The notes: generated from the sequence alone by a model not told the origin. A stretch of DNA of 64,000 nt from Pseudomonas sp. GM50 (GCF_000282375.1 NZ_AKJK01000055.1:1-64000); one strand, 5' to 3'. Shown: positions 53,742 through 63,647, counted from the first letter of the stretch. Translations and numbers: made by a program.

Positions 53742-54407
53742 ATGACTTTCGATTACGCGTTTATCCTCAGCACCCTGCCGGCGTTTCTCAAAGCCGTGGG
53801 TGTGACGCTGCAGGTCGGCTTTATCGCCATCGGCACTTCGTTGCTGGTGGCGCTGATCAACGCGACGATTCTGGTGTTTCGCACACCCTATCTACAACGC
53901 CTGGTCGGGCTGTACGTGGAGCTGGCGCGCAACACGCCACTGCTGATCCAGTTGTTCTTCGTCTACTTCGCCTTGCCGGCCCTGGGCATCAAAGTCTCGG
54001 GCTTCGCGGCGGCGATCATCACCATGACTTTCCTTGGCGGCGCCTACCTCACCGAAGTCCTGCGTGCCGGCGTGGATGCGGTGCCCCAGGCGCAACTTGA
54101 GTCCGGTCGCTCCATCGGCCTGTCCCACGGGCAATTGCTGCGCTACGTGATCCTGCCGCAAGCCGGCATCCTCAGCCTGCCGTCGCTGTTTGCCAATTTC
54201 ATTTTCCTGCTCAAGGAAACCACCGTGGTCTCGGCGGTGGCGGTGCCGGAGATTCTCTACACCACCAAAAGCTACATCGCGCTCTACTACAAAACCTACG
54301 AAATGCTCGCCGTGCTGACACTGATTTGCGTGCTGCTGTTTTTGCCGTTGTCGCTGCTGCTCAGCCGTCTGGAAAGGAGGCTCCAGCATGGCCAGTTCGG
54401 GTCTTGA
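53742..54407 (+). CDS. Polar amino acid ABC transporter permease 1
   Basis: 221 residues from ATG 53742 (AGGA 6 bases upstream). It is a HisMQ-type permease with LARNTPLLIQLFFVYFALP and the EAA loop VPQAQLESGRSIGLSHGQLLRYVILPQA. Overlaps permease 2 by 20 bp. The cluster's genes are permease-permease-ATPase-binding protein; placed next to a MetQ-like protein it may take up cystine or another sulfur amino acid (inference). Confidence 0.92.
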   Translation: MTFDYAFILSTLPAFLKAVGVTLQVGFIAIGTSLLVALINATILVFRTPYLQRLVGLYVELARNTPLLIQLFFVYFALPALGIKVSGFAAAIITMTFLGGAYLTEVLRAGVDAVPQAQLESGRSIGLSHGQLLRYVILPQAGILSLPSLFANFIFLLKETTVVSAVAVPEILYTTKSYIALYYKTYEMLAVLTLICVLLFLPLSLLLSRLERRLQHGQFGS

Positions 54408-55047
54408 GTTGCTCTGGGTGTCGTTGCCGCAACTGGGCAAAGGCGCTGCGCAAACCCTGTCGATCTCTTTTCTGAGCATCGTCATCAGCACAGTGGGCGG
54501 CGTGCTTTACGGCGTGTTGCGCACGCTGAATTCGAAATGGCTGAACGCGATTCTGCGGGTCTATCTGGAACTGTTCCGGGCGATCCCGGTGCTGGTCTGG
54601 TTGTATTTGCTGTTCTTCGGCCTGCCGATCTTTTTTGGGCTGAGCATTCCGAGCTTCTGGTGTGCGGTGCTGGTGTTGTCGCTATGGGGCGCCAGCGAAG
54701 TCGGTGAAGTGGTGCGCGGCGCGTTGCATTCGTTGCCACGCGGCCAACGTGAGGCCGGGCTGTCGATTGGCCTGGATGGCCCGCAACTCTACGGCTACGT
54801 GCTGCTACCTCAAGCGCTGAAACGCATGACGCCGCCGACCATCAACGTTTACACGCGCATCATCAAGACCAGCTCGCTGGCGGTGCTGATCGGCGTGGTG
54901 GACGTGATCAAAGTCGGCCAGCAGATTATCGAACGTACCTACGAATCAGTGCTGATCTACGGCGCGCTGTTTCTGTTTTTCTTTTTCATCTGCTACCCGC
55001 TGTCGGCCGCCTCGCGCGTGCTGGAGCGGCGCTGGACGCAAGCATGA
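54388..55047 (+). CDS. Polar amino acid ABC transporter permease 2
   Basis: 219 residues, AGGAGG upstream of ATG 54388 inside the previous gene. HisMQ-type: FRAIPVLVWLYLLFFGLP and the EAA loop LPRGQREAGLSIGLDGPQLYGYVLLPQAL. It pairs with permease 1 and overlaps the ATPase gene by 4 bp. Confidence 0.93.
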   Translation: MASSGLELLWVSLPQLGKGAAQTLSISFLSIVISTVGGVLYGVLRTLNSKWLNAILRVYLELFRAIPVLVWLYLLFFGLPIFFGLSIPSFWCAVLVLSLWGASEVGEVVRGALHSLPRGQREAGLSIGLDGPQLYGYVLLPQALKRMTPPTINVYTRIIKTSSLAVLIGVVDVIKVGQQIIERTYESVLIYGALFLFFFFICYPLSAASRVLERRWTQA

Positions 55048-55826
55048 GTGCATTGATCGAGTTCAAGGGTTTCAACAAGTTTTTCGGCGAGCAGCAGGTG
55101 CTCAACGGCATCGACCTGCAGGTGAAACAGGGCGAGGTGATCGTCATCCTCGGCCCCAGCGGCTGTGGCAAAAGCACCTTGCTGCGCTGCCTCAACGGCC
55201 TGGAAGTCGCGCACAGCGGCAGCTTGAATTTTGCCGGAGGCGAGTTGCTGGACAAGGGCACCGATTGGCGCGAAGTGCGTCAGCAGATCGGCATGGTATT
55301 CCAGAGCTACCACCTGTTCCCGCACATGAGCGTGCTCGACAACCTGTTGCTCGGACCACTCAAGGTGCAGAAACGCGAACGCCGTGAAGCCCGCGCGCAG
55401 GCCGAGGCTTTGCTGGAGCGCGTGGGCCTTTTGGACAAGCGCGACGCCTTCCCGCGCCAGCTCTCCGGCGGCCAGCAGCAACGCATCGCTATCGTCCGTT
55501 CGCTGTGCATGAACCCCAAGGTCATGCTCTTCGACGAAGTCACCGCCGCCCTCGATCCGGAAATGGTCAAGGAAGTGCTCGAAGTGATTCAGGGCCTGGC
55601 CCGCGAGGGCATGACCCTGCTGATCGTCACTCACGAAATGGCCTTCGCCCGCGCGGTGGCCGACCGCATCGTGTTCATGGACGCCGGGCGCATTCTTGAG
55701 CAACACCCCCCCGAGATTTTCTTTACGAACCCGCAAACCGCACGAGCGCAGCAGTTCCTGGAGAAGTTCTCCTACGTCGCCGCACTACCCAAAACGACTC
55801 AAACAAAGGAACTGGAACTGTCATGA
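55044..55826 (+). CDS. Polar amino acid ABC transporter ATPase
   Basis: 260 residues. Walker A GPSGCGKST, signature LSGGQQQR, Walker B VMLFDEVTAALDPE (Val in place of the usual Pro after Glu) and switch His in IVTHEMAFARAVADR. GlnQ-like. It overlaps both neighbours by 4 bp. Confidence 0.94.
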   Translation: MSALIEFKGFNKFFGEQQVLNGIDLQVKQGEVIVILGPSGCGKSTLLRCLNGLEVAHSGSLNFAGGELLDKGTDWREVRQQIGMVFQSYHLFPHMSVLDNLLLGPLKVQKRERREARAQAEALLERVGLLDKRDAFPRQLSGGQQQRIAIVRSLCMNPKVMLFDEVTAALDPEMVKEVLEVIQGLAREGMTLLIVTHEMAFARAVADRIVFMDAGRILEQHPPEIFFTNPQTARAQQFLEKFSYVAALPKTTQTKELELS

Positions 55827-56704
55827 AAACTGCCAAGTCTTCTCTGCTGCTACTCCCTCTATTCGGCCTGGCGCTGCTCGCCGGCTGCAACAAAACCGAA
55901 GAACCGGCCAAGCCAAAAGCCGCCAGCGTCAGCACCGCACCGGCCGGGTACCTGGAAAAAATCAAAGCCCGGGACAAGCTGATCGTCGGCGTCTTCACCG
56001 ATAAACCGCCGTTCGGTTTTGTCGATGAGGCCGGGCGCTACGTGGGGTTTGATACCGACATCGGTCGTCAATTTGCCAAGGATCTGCTGGGTGATGAGAA
56101 CAAGGTCGAGTTCGTTGCGGTGGAGCCGGCGAGCCGGATTCCGTTCCTGCAAAGCGACAAGGTCGACCTGATCCTGGCCAACATGACCGTCACCCCGGAG
56201 CGCAAGGAAGCCGTGGACTTCACCAACCCGAACCTCAAGGTCGCGGTGCAGGCACTGGTGCCGCAGGCGAGTTCGGTGAAGAACCTTGATGACCTGGCGA
56301 CCCGCACCACCATCGTGACCACGGGCACCACGGCGGATATCTGGCTGACCAAGAATCATCCGGACTGGAAACTGCTGAAGTTCGAGAAAAACTCCGAGTC
56401 TTTGCAAGCCCTGGCCAACGGTCGCGGCGACGCATATGCGCAGGACAACCTGGTGCTGTTCAGCTGGGCCAAGCAGAACCCCGGCTACCGTGTGCTGGAG
56501 GAAAAACTGGGTGCCGAAGCACCGATCGCACCGGCGGTGAAGAAGGGCAATATCGAACTGCGCGACTGGGTGAATGTGGAGTTGGCGAAGTTGGGTGAGG
56601 AGAAGTTTTTGCTCAAGCTGTACGACCAGTATGTGCGTAAAGAATTGAGCGATGACACCAAGCCTGAGAGCGTGATTGTCGAGGGTGGGAAGTGGCAGGG
56701 GTGA
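55823..56704 (+). CDS. Polar amino acid-type substrate-binding lipoprotein
   Basis: 293 residues with lipobox LLAGC (Cys near residue 22). Periplasmic-binding fold type II: RDKLIVGVFTDKPPFGFVDEAGRYVGFDTDIGRQFAKDLLG, then LILANMTVTPERKEAVDFTNP and TIVTTGTTADIWL. It feeds the two permeases above. The ligand is not readable; sulfur context favours cystine or a similar compound. Confidence 0.92.
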   Translation: MKTAKSSLLLLPLFGLALLAGCNKTEEPAKPKAASVSTAPAGYLEKIKARDKLIVGVFTDKPPFGFVDEAGRYVGFDTDIGRQFAKDLLGDENKVEFVAVEPASRIPFLQSDKVDLILANMTVTPERKEAVDFTNPNLKVAVQALVPQASSVKNLDDLATRTTIVTTGTTADIWLTKNHPDWKLLKFEKNSESLQALANGRGDAYAQDNLVLFSWAKQNPGYRVLEEKLGAEAPIAPAVKKGNIELRDWVNVELAKLGEEKFLLKLYDQYVRKELSDDTKPESVIVEGGKWQG

Positions 56705-56731
56705 GTCTCTGACCTTTGCGGTGACTTTCCG

Positions 56732-56832
56732 ATCGCTATCGCGAGCAGGCTCGCTCCCACAGGGGGATCTTCGATGAACACAACTTTTGTGTCAGTCGCC
56801 GATCCAGTGTGGGAGCGAGCCTGCTCGCGATT
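56732..56832. repeat. Inverted REP pair (type GGGAGCGAGCCTGCTCGCGA)
   Basis: Facing copies at 56732-56761 and 56808-56832, between the convergent binding-protein and AAA ATPase genes. Confidence 0.92.
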
Positions 56833-56850
56833 CGGTTGTTCAAGCGCCGA

Positions 56851-58011
56851 TCAATCCGGCCAATACCACGCCGGCTCATCCAGCATCCGCTGCCCGACCA
56901 TCCCGGTCTGGCCGAAATTCTTCTCCAGCACAATGCAATTGCATTCCGGGTCTTGCTGCAGCGCCGAGATCAACCGCCGCGCATGGGACACCACCCACAC
57001 CTGACACTGTTCGGAAGCTCGAATAATCAAGCGCGCCAACGCCGGCAGCAGGTCTGGATGCAGACTGGTTTCCGGCTCGTTCAATACCATCAACGTCGGC
57101 GGTCGAGGGGTCAACAACGCCGCGACCAGCAGTAGATAGCGCAACGTCCCGTCCGACAACTCGGCGGCGGATAACGGTCGCAACAATCCTTCCTGATAAA
57201 ACTCGATCGCAAACCGTCCACCCTGCAGCGGTGCGATATTCAGTGTCGCGCCGGGGAATGCATCGCTGATCGCCGCCTGCAAGGCTTCGGGATCGCCGAT
57301 TTCGCGGATGGTCTGTAACGCTGCGGCGAGGTCGCGACCGTCGTGGTGCAATACTGGCGTGCGGGTGCCCAGTTGCGGTTGGCGCACTGGCGCATCGGCG
57401 TCGCTGCGAAAGTGATCGTAGAAGCGCCAGCGGCGGATGAACTCACGCAATTGCATGACCTCCGGCGAGGTGCGAAAACTGCCGACCTGATCGAACAGGC
57501 TGTCGAAGTTCGGTGTGTGCTGCGCCAGTACTTCCCAGCCGCGACCGACCCGAGCGCGAATCATCGGGCCGTCGCGATCCACCAGCAAACTGGCCGGGCG
57601 ATAGAACGGCCCGGACCAGATGCATTCCTTTTTGATTTCCGGGTCTAGGGAGAACTCCGACAGACTCGGCTCCGGAAGGCCCAACGCGATCGAGTAGCTG
57701 AAATCTTCACCGGCAAACCCCAGGCGCAGGCGTTTGACGCCGTGTCGCACGCTTGCCTCGACCGGCACTTCGCCGTTACGCATACGCCGGCTGATGTTTT
57801 CCGGCCCGGCCCAGAACGTCGAATCCAGTCCACCCTCGCGTGCCAGCGCATTGACCACGCCACCTTGAGCGGTTTCCGCCAGCAGGCGCAAGGCGCGGTA
57901 GAGGTTGGATTTGCCGCTGCCGTTGGGGCCGGTGATCAGGTTCAACCGGCCAAGCGGAATCACCAATTTATTGATCGAGCGGTAATTGGCCACCGCTAGG
58001 GTTTTGAGCAT
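56851..58011 (-). CDS. AAA-family ATPase of the RecF/SMC-like (AAA_21) group
   Basis: 386 residues from ATG 58011, with AGGAAG 6 bases upstream; longer in-frame starts would run into a REP element. Walker A GPNGSGKSNLYRALRLL near residue 28, a long middle part, LSAAELSDGTLRYLLLVAALL (signature region) and Walker B TLMVLNEPETSLHPDLLP. It resembles the OLD/RecF-like single-gene ATPases annotated as AAA_21. No nuclease (TOPRIM or HNH) gene is adjacent, so there is no sign of a defence pair. Its function is unknown. Confidence 0.88.
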   Translation of the reverse strand: MLKTLAVANYRSINKLVIPLGRLNLITGPNGSGKSNLYRALRLLAETAQGGVVNALAREGGLDSTFWAGPENISRRMRNGEVPVEASVRHGVKRLRLGFAGEDFSYSIALGLPEPSLSEFSLDPEIKKECIWSGPFYRPASLLVDRDGPMIRARVGRGWEVLAQHTPNFDSLFDQVGSFRTSPEVMQLREFIRRWRFYDHFRSDADAPVRQPQLGTRTPVLHHDGRDLAAALQTIREIGDPEALQAAISDAFPGATLNIAPLQGGRFAIEFYQEGLLRPLSAAELSDGTLRYLLLVAALLTPRPPTLMVLNEPETSLHPDLLPALARLIIRASEQCQVWVVSHARRLISALQQDPECNCIVLEKNFGQTGMVGQRMLDEPAWYWPD

Positions 58012-58071
58012 GGGTAGCTTCCTGCTGCATGGTTCGTCATTCTGCCTTATTGTCGGCAACACAATGATCCC

Positions 58072-58204
58072 TGTGGCGAGCGAGCTTGCTCGCGCTGGGC
58101 TGCGAAGCGGCCCCAAAGCCATTCAATGAGGCGTGTCAGGCAAAACGAGATAGCAGATTTTGCGTCTGCTGCGCAGCCGAACGGGGGCAAGCCCCCTCGC
58201 CACA
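58072..58204. repeat. REP pair of mixed type
   Basis: The left copy (58072-58099, GTGGCGAGCGAGCTTGCTCGCGC) is a hybrid of two REP families. The right copy (58180-58204) is the GTGGCGAGGGGGC type. The remaining ~110 bp before the pump operon show no clear feature. Confidence 0.8.
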
Positions 58205-58315
58205 GGTAAGCCCCAAGCCACAAGGTGTGCAGCAAACCCGTGCACCTGTTGAACCCTGTTCTAAGCTCACAGTCGTATCGTCACTGGCACGTTCGTACAA
58301 CGCAAAGGAGTCTGC

Positions 58316-59419
58316 ATGGCGGGTCCCGGATTGAAATTAATGGTTGGCCTGAGCCTCATCGCCTTGCTGACCGCCTGTGGCGATAAAAAGCCTGTCGAGA
58401 AGGACCGCCCGCGAGTCTTTGTGCAAGAGGTCAAGCCATCGGATTACGCCGCCGCAGTGACACTCACCGGCGACGTCCAGGCGCGAGTACAAACCGAACT
58501 GTCGTTCCGCGTGGGCGGCAAGATCATCCAGCGTATGGTCGATGTCGGTGACCGGGTTTCGGCCAAACAAGTGCTGGCCAAGCTCGATCCCAAGGACCTG
58601 CAAACCAATGTCGACTCAGCCCAGGCCCAAGTGGTTGCCGAACAGGCCCGGGTCAAACAAACCGCTGCGGCCTTCGTTCGCCAACAAAAACTCCTGCCCA
58701 AGGGCTACACCAGCCAGAGCGAATACGATTCCGCTCAAGCCGCCTTGCGCAGCAGTCAAAGCGCATTGGCCGCCGCTCAAGCGCAATTGGCCAACGCCCG
58801 TGATCAACTGAGCTACACCGCGCTGATTGCCGATGCGCCGGGGGTGATTACCGCGCGCCAGGCCGAAGTTGGCCAGGTGGTGCAGGCCACGGTGCCGATT
58901 TTCAGCCTGGCCCGGGACGGCGAGCGTGACGCGGTGTTCAACGTGTATGAGTCGCTGCTGGCCGAGCCGCCGTCGGATAGATCGATTGTGGTCAGCCTGC
59001 TCGACAACCCGAAGATCAAGACCACGGGCACCGTTCGGGAGGTCACGCCGGCAGTCTCGGCGCAGACCGGCACAGTGCAAGTCAAAGTCAGCCTCGACCG
59101 TCTTCCCGAGGGCATGCAACTCGGGTCGGTGGTGAGCGCCACCGCAAAACCAGTCGGTAAAATCGCAGTGGAGCTGCCTTGGTCGGCCCTGACCAAAAAC
59201 CTCAGTGACCCGGCCGTGTGGCTGGTGGACGCCGAGGGCAAGGCGCAGTTGCACACGGTCACCGTCGGCCGTTACCTGACCGGCAAAGTCATTGTCAGCG
59301 CTGGCCTCAACGGTGGCGAAAAAGTTGTCACCGCAGGCGGTCAATTACTGCATCCGGGCGTGAGGGTGGAGATCGTCGAAAACACCTATAAGACGCCAAT
59401 GACAGGAGCCCAGCCATGA
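58316..59419 (+). CDS. triA: RND efflux periplasmic adaptor 1 (TriA-like)
   Basis: 367 residues with lipobox LLTAC. MFP domains in order: lipoyl half LSFRVGGKIIQRMVDVGDRVSAKQVLAKLD, helical hairpin rich in Gln/Ala, lipoyl half DAPGVITARQAEVGQVVQA, then beta-barrel and membrane-proximal domain (VVTAGGQLLHPGVRVEI). First gene of a pump with two adaptors and one RND protein, the TriABC arrangement. It overlaps the next gene by 4 bp. Confidence 0.88.
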   Translation: MAGPGLKLMVGLSLIALLTACGDKKPVEKDRPRVFVQEVKPSDYAAAVTLTGDVQARVQTELSFRVGGKIIQRMVDVGDRVSAKQVLAKLDPKDLQTNVDSAQAQVVAEQARVKQTAAAFVRQQKLLPKGYTSQSEYDSAQAALRSSQSALAAAQAQLANARDQLSYTALIADAPGVITARQAEVGQVVQATVPIFSLARDGERDAVFNVYESLLAEPPSDRSIVVSLLDNPKIKTTGTVREVTPAVSAQTGTVQVKVSLDRLPEGMQLGSVVSATAKPVGKIAVELPWSALTKNLSDPAVWLVDAEGKAQLHTVTVGRYLTGKVIVSAGLNGGEKVVTAGGQLLHPGVRVEIVENTYKTPMTGAQP

Positions 59420-60483
59420 AGCGCCTGTTGCTGTTGTCCGCCGCTGTGCTGCTGGTCGCCTGTTCCAAGGAGGAAGCACCGCCAGAACCGGTTCGGCCGG
59501 TGTTGTCCGTGGAAGTGAAAGCGCTCAATCAAGAAGACCTCGGCCGGTTTGCCGGCAGCATTCAGGCCCGTTACGAAAGCAACATCGGTTTCCGGGTGCC
59601 GGGGCGTATCGCCAGCCGTAACGTCGATGTCGGCGCCGAAGTGCAGAAGGGCGCCTTGCTTGCCACCCTCGACCCCACCGATCAGCAGAACCAGTTGCGC
59701 TCGGCTCAGGGTGATCTGGCGCGCGTTCAGGCGCAGCTCATCAACGCTCAGGCCAACGCTCGGCGTCAGCAGGAACTGTTCAACCGCGGGGTTGGCGCGC
59801 AGGCGCAACTGGACATCGCCCAGACCGACCTGAAAACCACCCAGGCGTCCCTCGATCAAGCCAGGGCCGCCGTCGATCAGGCGAAGGACCAACTCAACTA
59901 CGTTGAGCTGCGCGCCGATCACAAAGCCATCGTCACCGCGTGGAACGCCGAAGCCGGGCAAGTGGTCACGGCCGGCCAGCAAGTGGTGACCCTGGCGCAG
60001 CCGGACATCAAGGAAGCGGTGATCGACCTGCCCGATACCCTGGTCGATCAATTGCCAGCCGACGTGGTGTTCCAGGTCACCTCACAACTGGACCCGAGCA
60101 TCACCAGCACCGCCATCGTGCGCGAAATCGAACCCCAGGCGCAAAGTGCGACCCGCACCCGTCGCGCCCGCCTGAGCCTGGCCGATACGCCACCGGGCTT
60201 TCGCCTCGGTACGGCGATCAGCGTGACCCTCAGTTCCGCGATCAAGCCGCGCCTCGAACTGCCGGTGAGCGCGCTGCAGGAGGTCGATGGAAAGCTGCGC
60301 ATCTGGGTCGTTGATCCACAGACGCAAACCGTTTCGCCACGGGACGTCAGCCTGATCAGCCGGACTGATGCCACGGTGGTCCTGGCCAACGGCGTGAAAA
60401 CCGGCGAGCGGGTGGTCAGCGCGGGTGTGAACAGCCTCAAACCGGGGCAGAAAGTGAAAATCGACGAGGGCCGCCCGCAATGA
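59416..60483 (+). CDS. triB: RND efflux periplasmic adaptor 2 (TriB-like)
   Basis: 355 residues with lipobox LLVAC. Same MFP layout as its neighbour (IGFRVPGRIASRNVDVGAEVQKGALLATLD; ADHKAIVTAWNAEAGQVVTAG) but clearly diverged, so not a recent duplicate. In P. aeruginosa both TriA and TriB are needed with TriC (family knowledge). It overlaps the RND gene by 4 bp. Confidence 0.88.
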   Translation: MKRLLLLSAAVLLVACSKEEAPPEPVRPVLSVEVKALNQEDLGRFAGSIQARYESNIGFRVPGRIASRNVDVGAEVQKGALLATLDPTDQQNQLRSAQGDLARVQAQLINAQANARRQQELFNRGVGAQAQLDIAQTDLKTTQASLDQARAAVDQAKDQLNYVELRADHKAIVTAWNAEAGQVVTAGQQVVTLAQPDIKEAVIDLPDTLVDQLPADVVFQVTSQLDPSITSTAIVREIEPQAQSATRTRRARLSLADTPPGFRLGTAISVTLSSAIKPRLELPVSALQEVDGKLRIWVVDPQTQTVSPRDVSLISRTDATVVLANGVKTGERVVSAGVNSLKPGQKVKIDEGRPQ

Positions 60484-63400
60484 AAGGGAGTTTCAACTTA
60501 TCCGAGTGGGCCCTCAAACATCAGTCGTTTGTCTGGTATTTGATGTTCGTCGCGCTGCTGATGGGCGTGTTCTCGTACCTGAACCTCGGTCGCGAAGAAG
60601 ACCCCTCGTTCACCATCAAAACCATGGTGATCCAGACTCGCTGGCCCGGCGCGACACAGGAACAGACCCTCAAGCAGGTCACCGACCGGATCGAGAAAAA
60701 ACTCGAAGAACTCGACTCGCTCGACTATGTGAAAAGCTACACCCGCCCCGGCGAATCAACGGTCTTCGTTAACCTGCTCGACACCACCAGCGCCAAGGAC
60801 ATCCCGCAAATCTGGTACCAGGTGCGCAAGAAGATCAACGACATTCGCGGTGACTTCCCGAAGGGCCTGCAAGGGCCGGGTTTCAACGACGAGTTCGGCG
60901 ACGTGTTCGGTTCGGTGTACGCCTTTACCGCCGATGGCCTGTCGATGCGCCAGTTGCGCGATTACGTGGAGCAGGTGCGTGCCGAAATCCGTGAAGTCCC
61001 GGGGTTGGGCAAGGTAGAGATGGTCGGCGAGCAGGATGAAGTCCTTTATCTGAACTTCTCCACTCGCAAACTCGCCGCCCTCGGCATCGATCAGCGTCAG
61101 GTGGTGCAGAGCCTGCAATCACAGAACGCCGTGACCCCGGCCGGGGTGATCGAGGCCGGTCCGGAGCGGATTTCGGTGCGGACCTCGGGGCAATTTGCCT
61201 CTGAGAAAGACCTGGCCAACGTCAACCTGAAGCTCAATGATCGCTTCTACCGACTGGCCGACATCGCCAACATCAGCCGTGGCTACGTCGATCCGTCGAC
61301 CCCGGAGTTTCGCTTCAACGGCCAGCCGGCCATCGGCCTGGCGATCGCCATGAAAAAGGGCGGCAACATTCAGGACTTCGGCAAGGCGCTGCACCTGCGC
61401 ATGGATGAGCTGACGGCCGACCTGCCGGTGGGCGTCGGCGTGCACAACGTGTCCGACCAGGCCGAAGTGGTGGAAGAGGCCGTCGGCGGTTTCACCAGTG
61501 CGTTGTTCGAAGCGGTGGTGATCGTGCTGATCGTCAGCTTCGTCAGCCTTGGCGTGCGCGCCGGGCTGGTGGTGGCGTGTTCGATTCCGTTGGTGCTGGC
61601 GATGGTCTTCCTCTTCATGGAATACAGCGGCATCACCATGCAGCGGATTTCCCTCGGTGCGCTGATCATCGCCCTCGGCCTGCTGGTGGACGACGCGATG
61701 ATCACGGTGGAGATGATGGTCACGCGCCTGGAAATGGGTGAAACCAAGGAGCAAGCGGCGACCTTCGCCTACACCTCGACCGCATTCCCGATGCTCACCG
61801 GCACGTTAGTCACCGTCGCCGGTTTCGTGCCGATCGGCTTGAACGCCAGCTCGGCCGGTGAGTACACCTTCACGCTATTTGCCGTGATCGCAGTGGCGAT
61901 GCTGGTGTCGTGGATCGTCGCCGTGCTGTTCGCCCCGGTACTCGGTGTGCACATTCTGAGCGCCAATGTGAAACCTCACGACGCGGAGCCTGGGCGCATC
62001 GGTCGGGCGTTCAATGGCGGCCTGCTCTGGGCCATGCGCAATCGCTGGTGGGCCATCGGCATCACCGTGGCGCTGTTTGTGCTCTCGGTGTTTTCCATGC
62101 AGTTCGTGCAGAACCAGTTCTTCCCGTCCTCCGACCGCCCGGAAATTCTCGTCGACCTGAACCTGCCGCAAAACGCCTCGATCGCCGAAACCCGCAAGGT
62201 GGTGGACAAGCTCGAAGCGACGTTCAAGGACGACCCGGACATCGTGCGCTGGAGCACTTACATCGGCGAGGGGGCGATCCGTTTCTACCTGCCCCTCGAC
62301 CAGCAATTGCAAAACCCGTACTACGCGCAACTGGTGATCGTCAGCAAAGGCCTGGAATCGCGCACGGCCCTGACGGCGCGACTGCAAAAGCGCCTGCGCG
62401 AAGAATTCGTCGGTGTCGGCAGTTACGTCCAGGCGCTGGAAATGGGCCCGCCGGTGGGGCGGCCGATTCAGTACCGGGTCAGCGGCAAAGACATCGATCA
62501 GGTGCGCAAACACGCCATCGCCCTGGCCACCGAACTGGATAAGAACACCCACATCGGCGAGATCATTTACGACTGGAACGAGCCGGGCAAAGTCTTGCGC
62601 ATCGACATCGCCCAAGACCGGGCGCGGCAACTGGGGCTGTCGTCGGAGGATGTGGCGAACCTGATGAACAGCATCGTCGTCGGCTTGCCGGTCACGCAGG
62701 TCGATGATGATATCTACCTGATCAACGTGGTGGGTCGTGCCGAGGATGCCGAGCGCGGCAGTCCGAAAACCTTGGAGAACTTGCAGATCGTCACCCCGAG
62801 TGGCACGTCGATTCCGCTGCTGGCGTTTGCCACGGTGCGTTATGAACTCGAACAGCCGCTGGTCTGGCGTCGTGATCGCAAACCGACCATCACCATCAAG
62901 GCGGCGGTGCGTGACGAGATTCAACCGACCGACCTGGTGCAACAACTGCAACCGGATATCGACAAATTCGCCGCCAGTTTGCCGGTGGGCTACAAAGTCG
63001 CCACCGGCGGTACGGTGGAGGAAAGCGGCAAGGCTCAAGGGCCGATTGCCAAAGTCGTGCCGTTGATGCTGTTTTTGATGGCGACCTTCCTGATGATCCA
63101 GTTGCACAGCGTGCAGAAGCTGTTTCTGGTGGCCAGCGTCGCGCCGCTTGGGTTGATCGGCGTGGTGCTGGCGCTGATTCCGACGGGCACGCCGATGGGC
63201 TTCGTGGCGATCCTCGGCATTCTGGCGCTGATCGGCATCATTATCCGCAACTCGGTGATTCTGGTGACCCAGATCGACTCTTTCGAGAAGAGCGGCTACA
63301 CGCCGTGGGACGCGGTGGTCCAGGCCACGGAACACCGTCGCCGACCGATTTTGTTGACGGCGGCGGCAGCGAGCCTGGGGATGATCCCGATCGCGCGGGA

Positions 63401-63533
63401 AGTGTTCTGGGGGCCGATGGCCTACGCGATGATTGGCGGGATCATCATCGCGACGTTGCTGACACTGCTGTTTTTGCCGGCGCTGTACGTGGCCTGGTAC
63501 AAGGTTCGCGAGCCGAAGAAAGAGGTGCAGTGA
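60480..63533 (+). CDS. triC: RND efflux inner membrane transporter (TriC-like)
   Basis: 1017 residues, usual for the family. Twelve membrane helices with two large periplasmic loops. The proton-relay Asp pair of TM4 is visible in LGLLVDDAMITVEMM. C-terminal motifs are VQATEHRRRPILLTAAAASLGMIPIAREVFWGPMAYAMIGG. It exports drugs or detergents by proton antiport. No outer membrane protein is encoded here; the P. aeruginosa TriABC pump recruits a distant OpmH. The triclosan substrate is by homology only. Confidence 0.9.
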   Translation: MKGSFNLSEWALKHQSFVWYLMFVALLMGVFSYLNLGREEDPSFTIKTMVIQTRWPGATQEQTLKQVTDRIEKKLEELDSLDYVKSYTRPGESTVFVNLLDTTSAKDIPQIWYQVRKKINDIRGDFPKGLQGPGFNDEFGDVFGSVYAFTADGLSMRQLRDYVEQVRAEIREVPGLGKVEMVGEQDEVLYLNFSTRKLAALGIDQRQVVQSLQSQNAVTPAGVIEAGPERISVRTSGQFASEKDLANVNLKLNDRFYRLADIANISRGYVDPSTPEFRFNGQPAIGLAIAMKKGGNIQDFGKALHLRMDELTADLPVGVGVHNVSDQAEVVEEAVGGFTSALFEAVVIVLIVSFVSLGVRAGLVVACSIPLVLAMVFLFMEYSGITMQRISLGALIIALGLLVDDAMITVEMMVTRLEMGETKEQAATFAYTSTAFPMLTGTLVTVAGFVPIGLNASSAGEYTFTLFAVIAVAMLVSWIVAVLFAPVLGVHILSANVKPHDAEPGRIGRAFNGGLLWAMRNRWWAIGITVALFVLSVFSMQFVQNQFFPSSDRPEILVDLNLPQNASIAETRKVVDKLEATFKDDPDIVRWSTYIGEGAIRFYLPLDQQLQNPYYAQLVIVSKGLESRTALTARLQKRLREEFVGVGSYVQALEMGPPVGRPIQYRVSGKDIDQVRKHAIALATELDKNTHIGEIIYDWNEPGKVLRIDIAQDRARQLGLSSEDVANLMNSIVVGLPVTQVDDDIYLINVVGRAEDAERGSPKTLENLQIVTPSGTSIPLLAFATVRYELEQPLVWRRDRKPTITIKAAVRDEIQPTDLVQQLQPDIDKFAASLPVGYKVATGGTVEESGKAQGPIAKVVPLMLFLMATFLMIQLHSVQKLFLVASVAPLGLIGVVLALIPTGTPMGFVAILGILALIGIIIRNSVILVTQIDSFEKSGYTPWDAVVQATEHRRRPILLTAAAASLGMIPIAREVFWGPMAYAMIGGIIIATLLTLLFLPALYVAWYKVREPKKEVQ

Positions 63534-63551
63534 GGCGAGCGCTTTGCGCTC

Positions 63552-63633
63552 ATCGCGAGCAGGCTCGCTCCCACAGTTGACCGAGTTGTTCAGGCAGACT
63601 CGATCTCCTGTGGGAGCGAGCCTGCTCGCGATT
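63552..63633. repeat. Inverted REP pair after the RND operon
   Basis: Facing copies at 63552-63575 and 63609-63633, between the convergent pump and methyltransferase genes. Confidence 0.92.
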
Positions 63634-63647
63634 GGCGTCCTGACAGC

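Noticed and set aside
56851..58011. AAA ATPase as half of a two-gene defence system (for example OLD/Gabija-like)
   Set aside because: No nuclease, helicase or other partner is adjacent. Both neighbours are ordinary transport genes beyond REP pairs, so a defence call is not supported.
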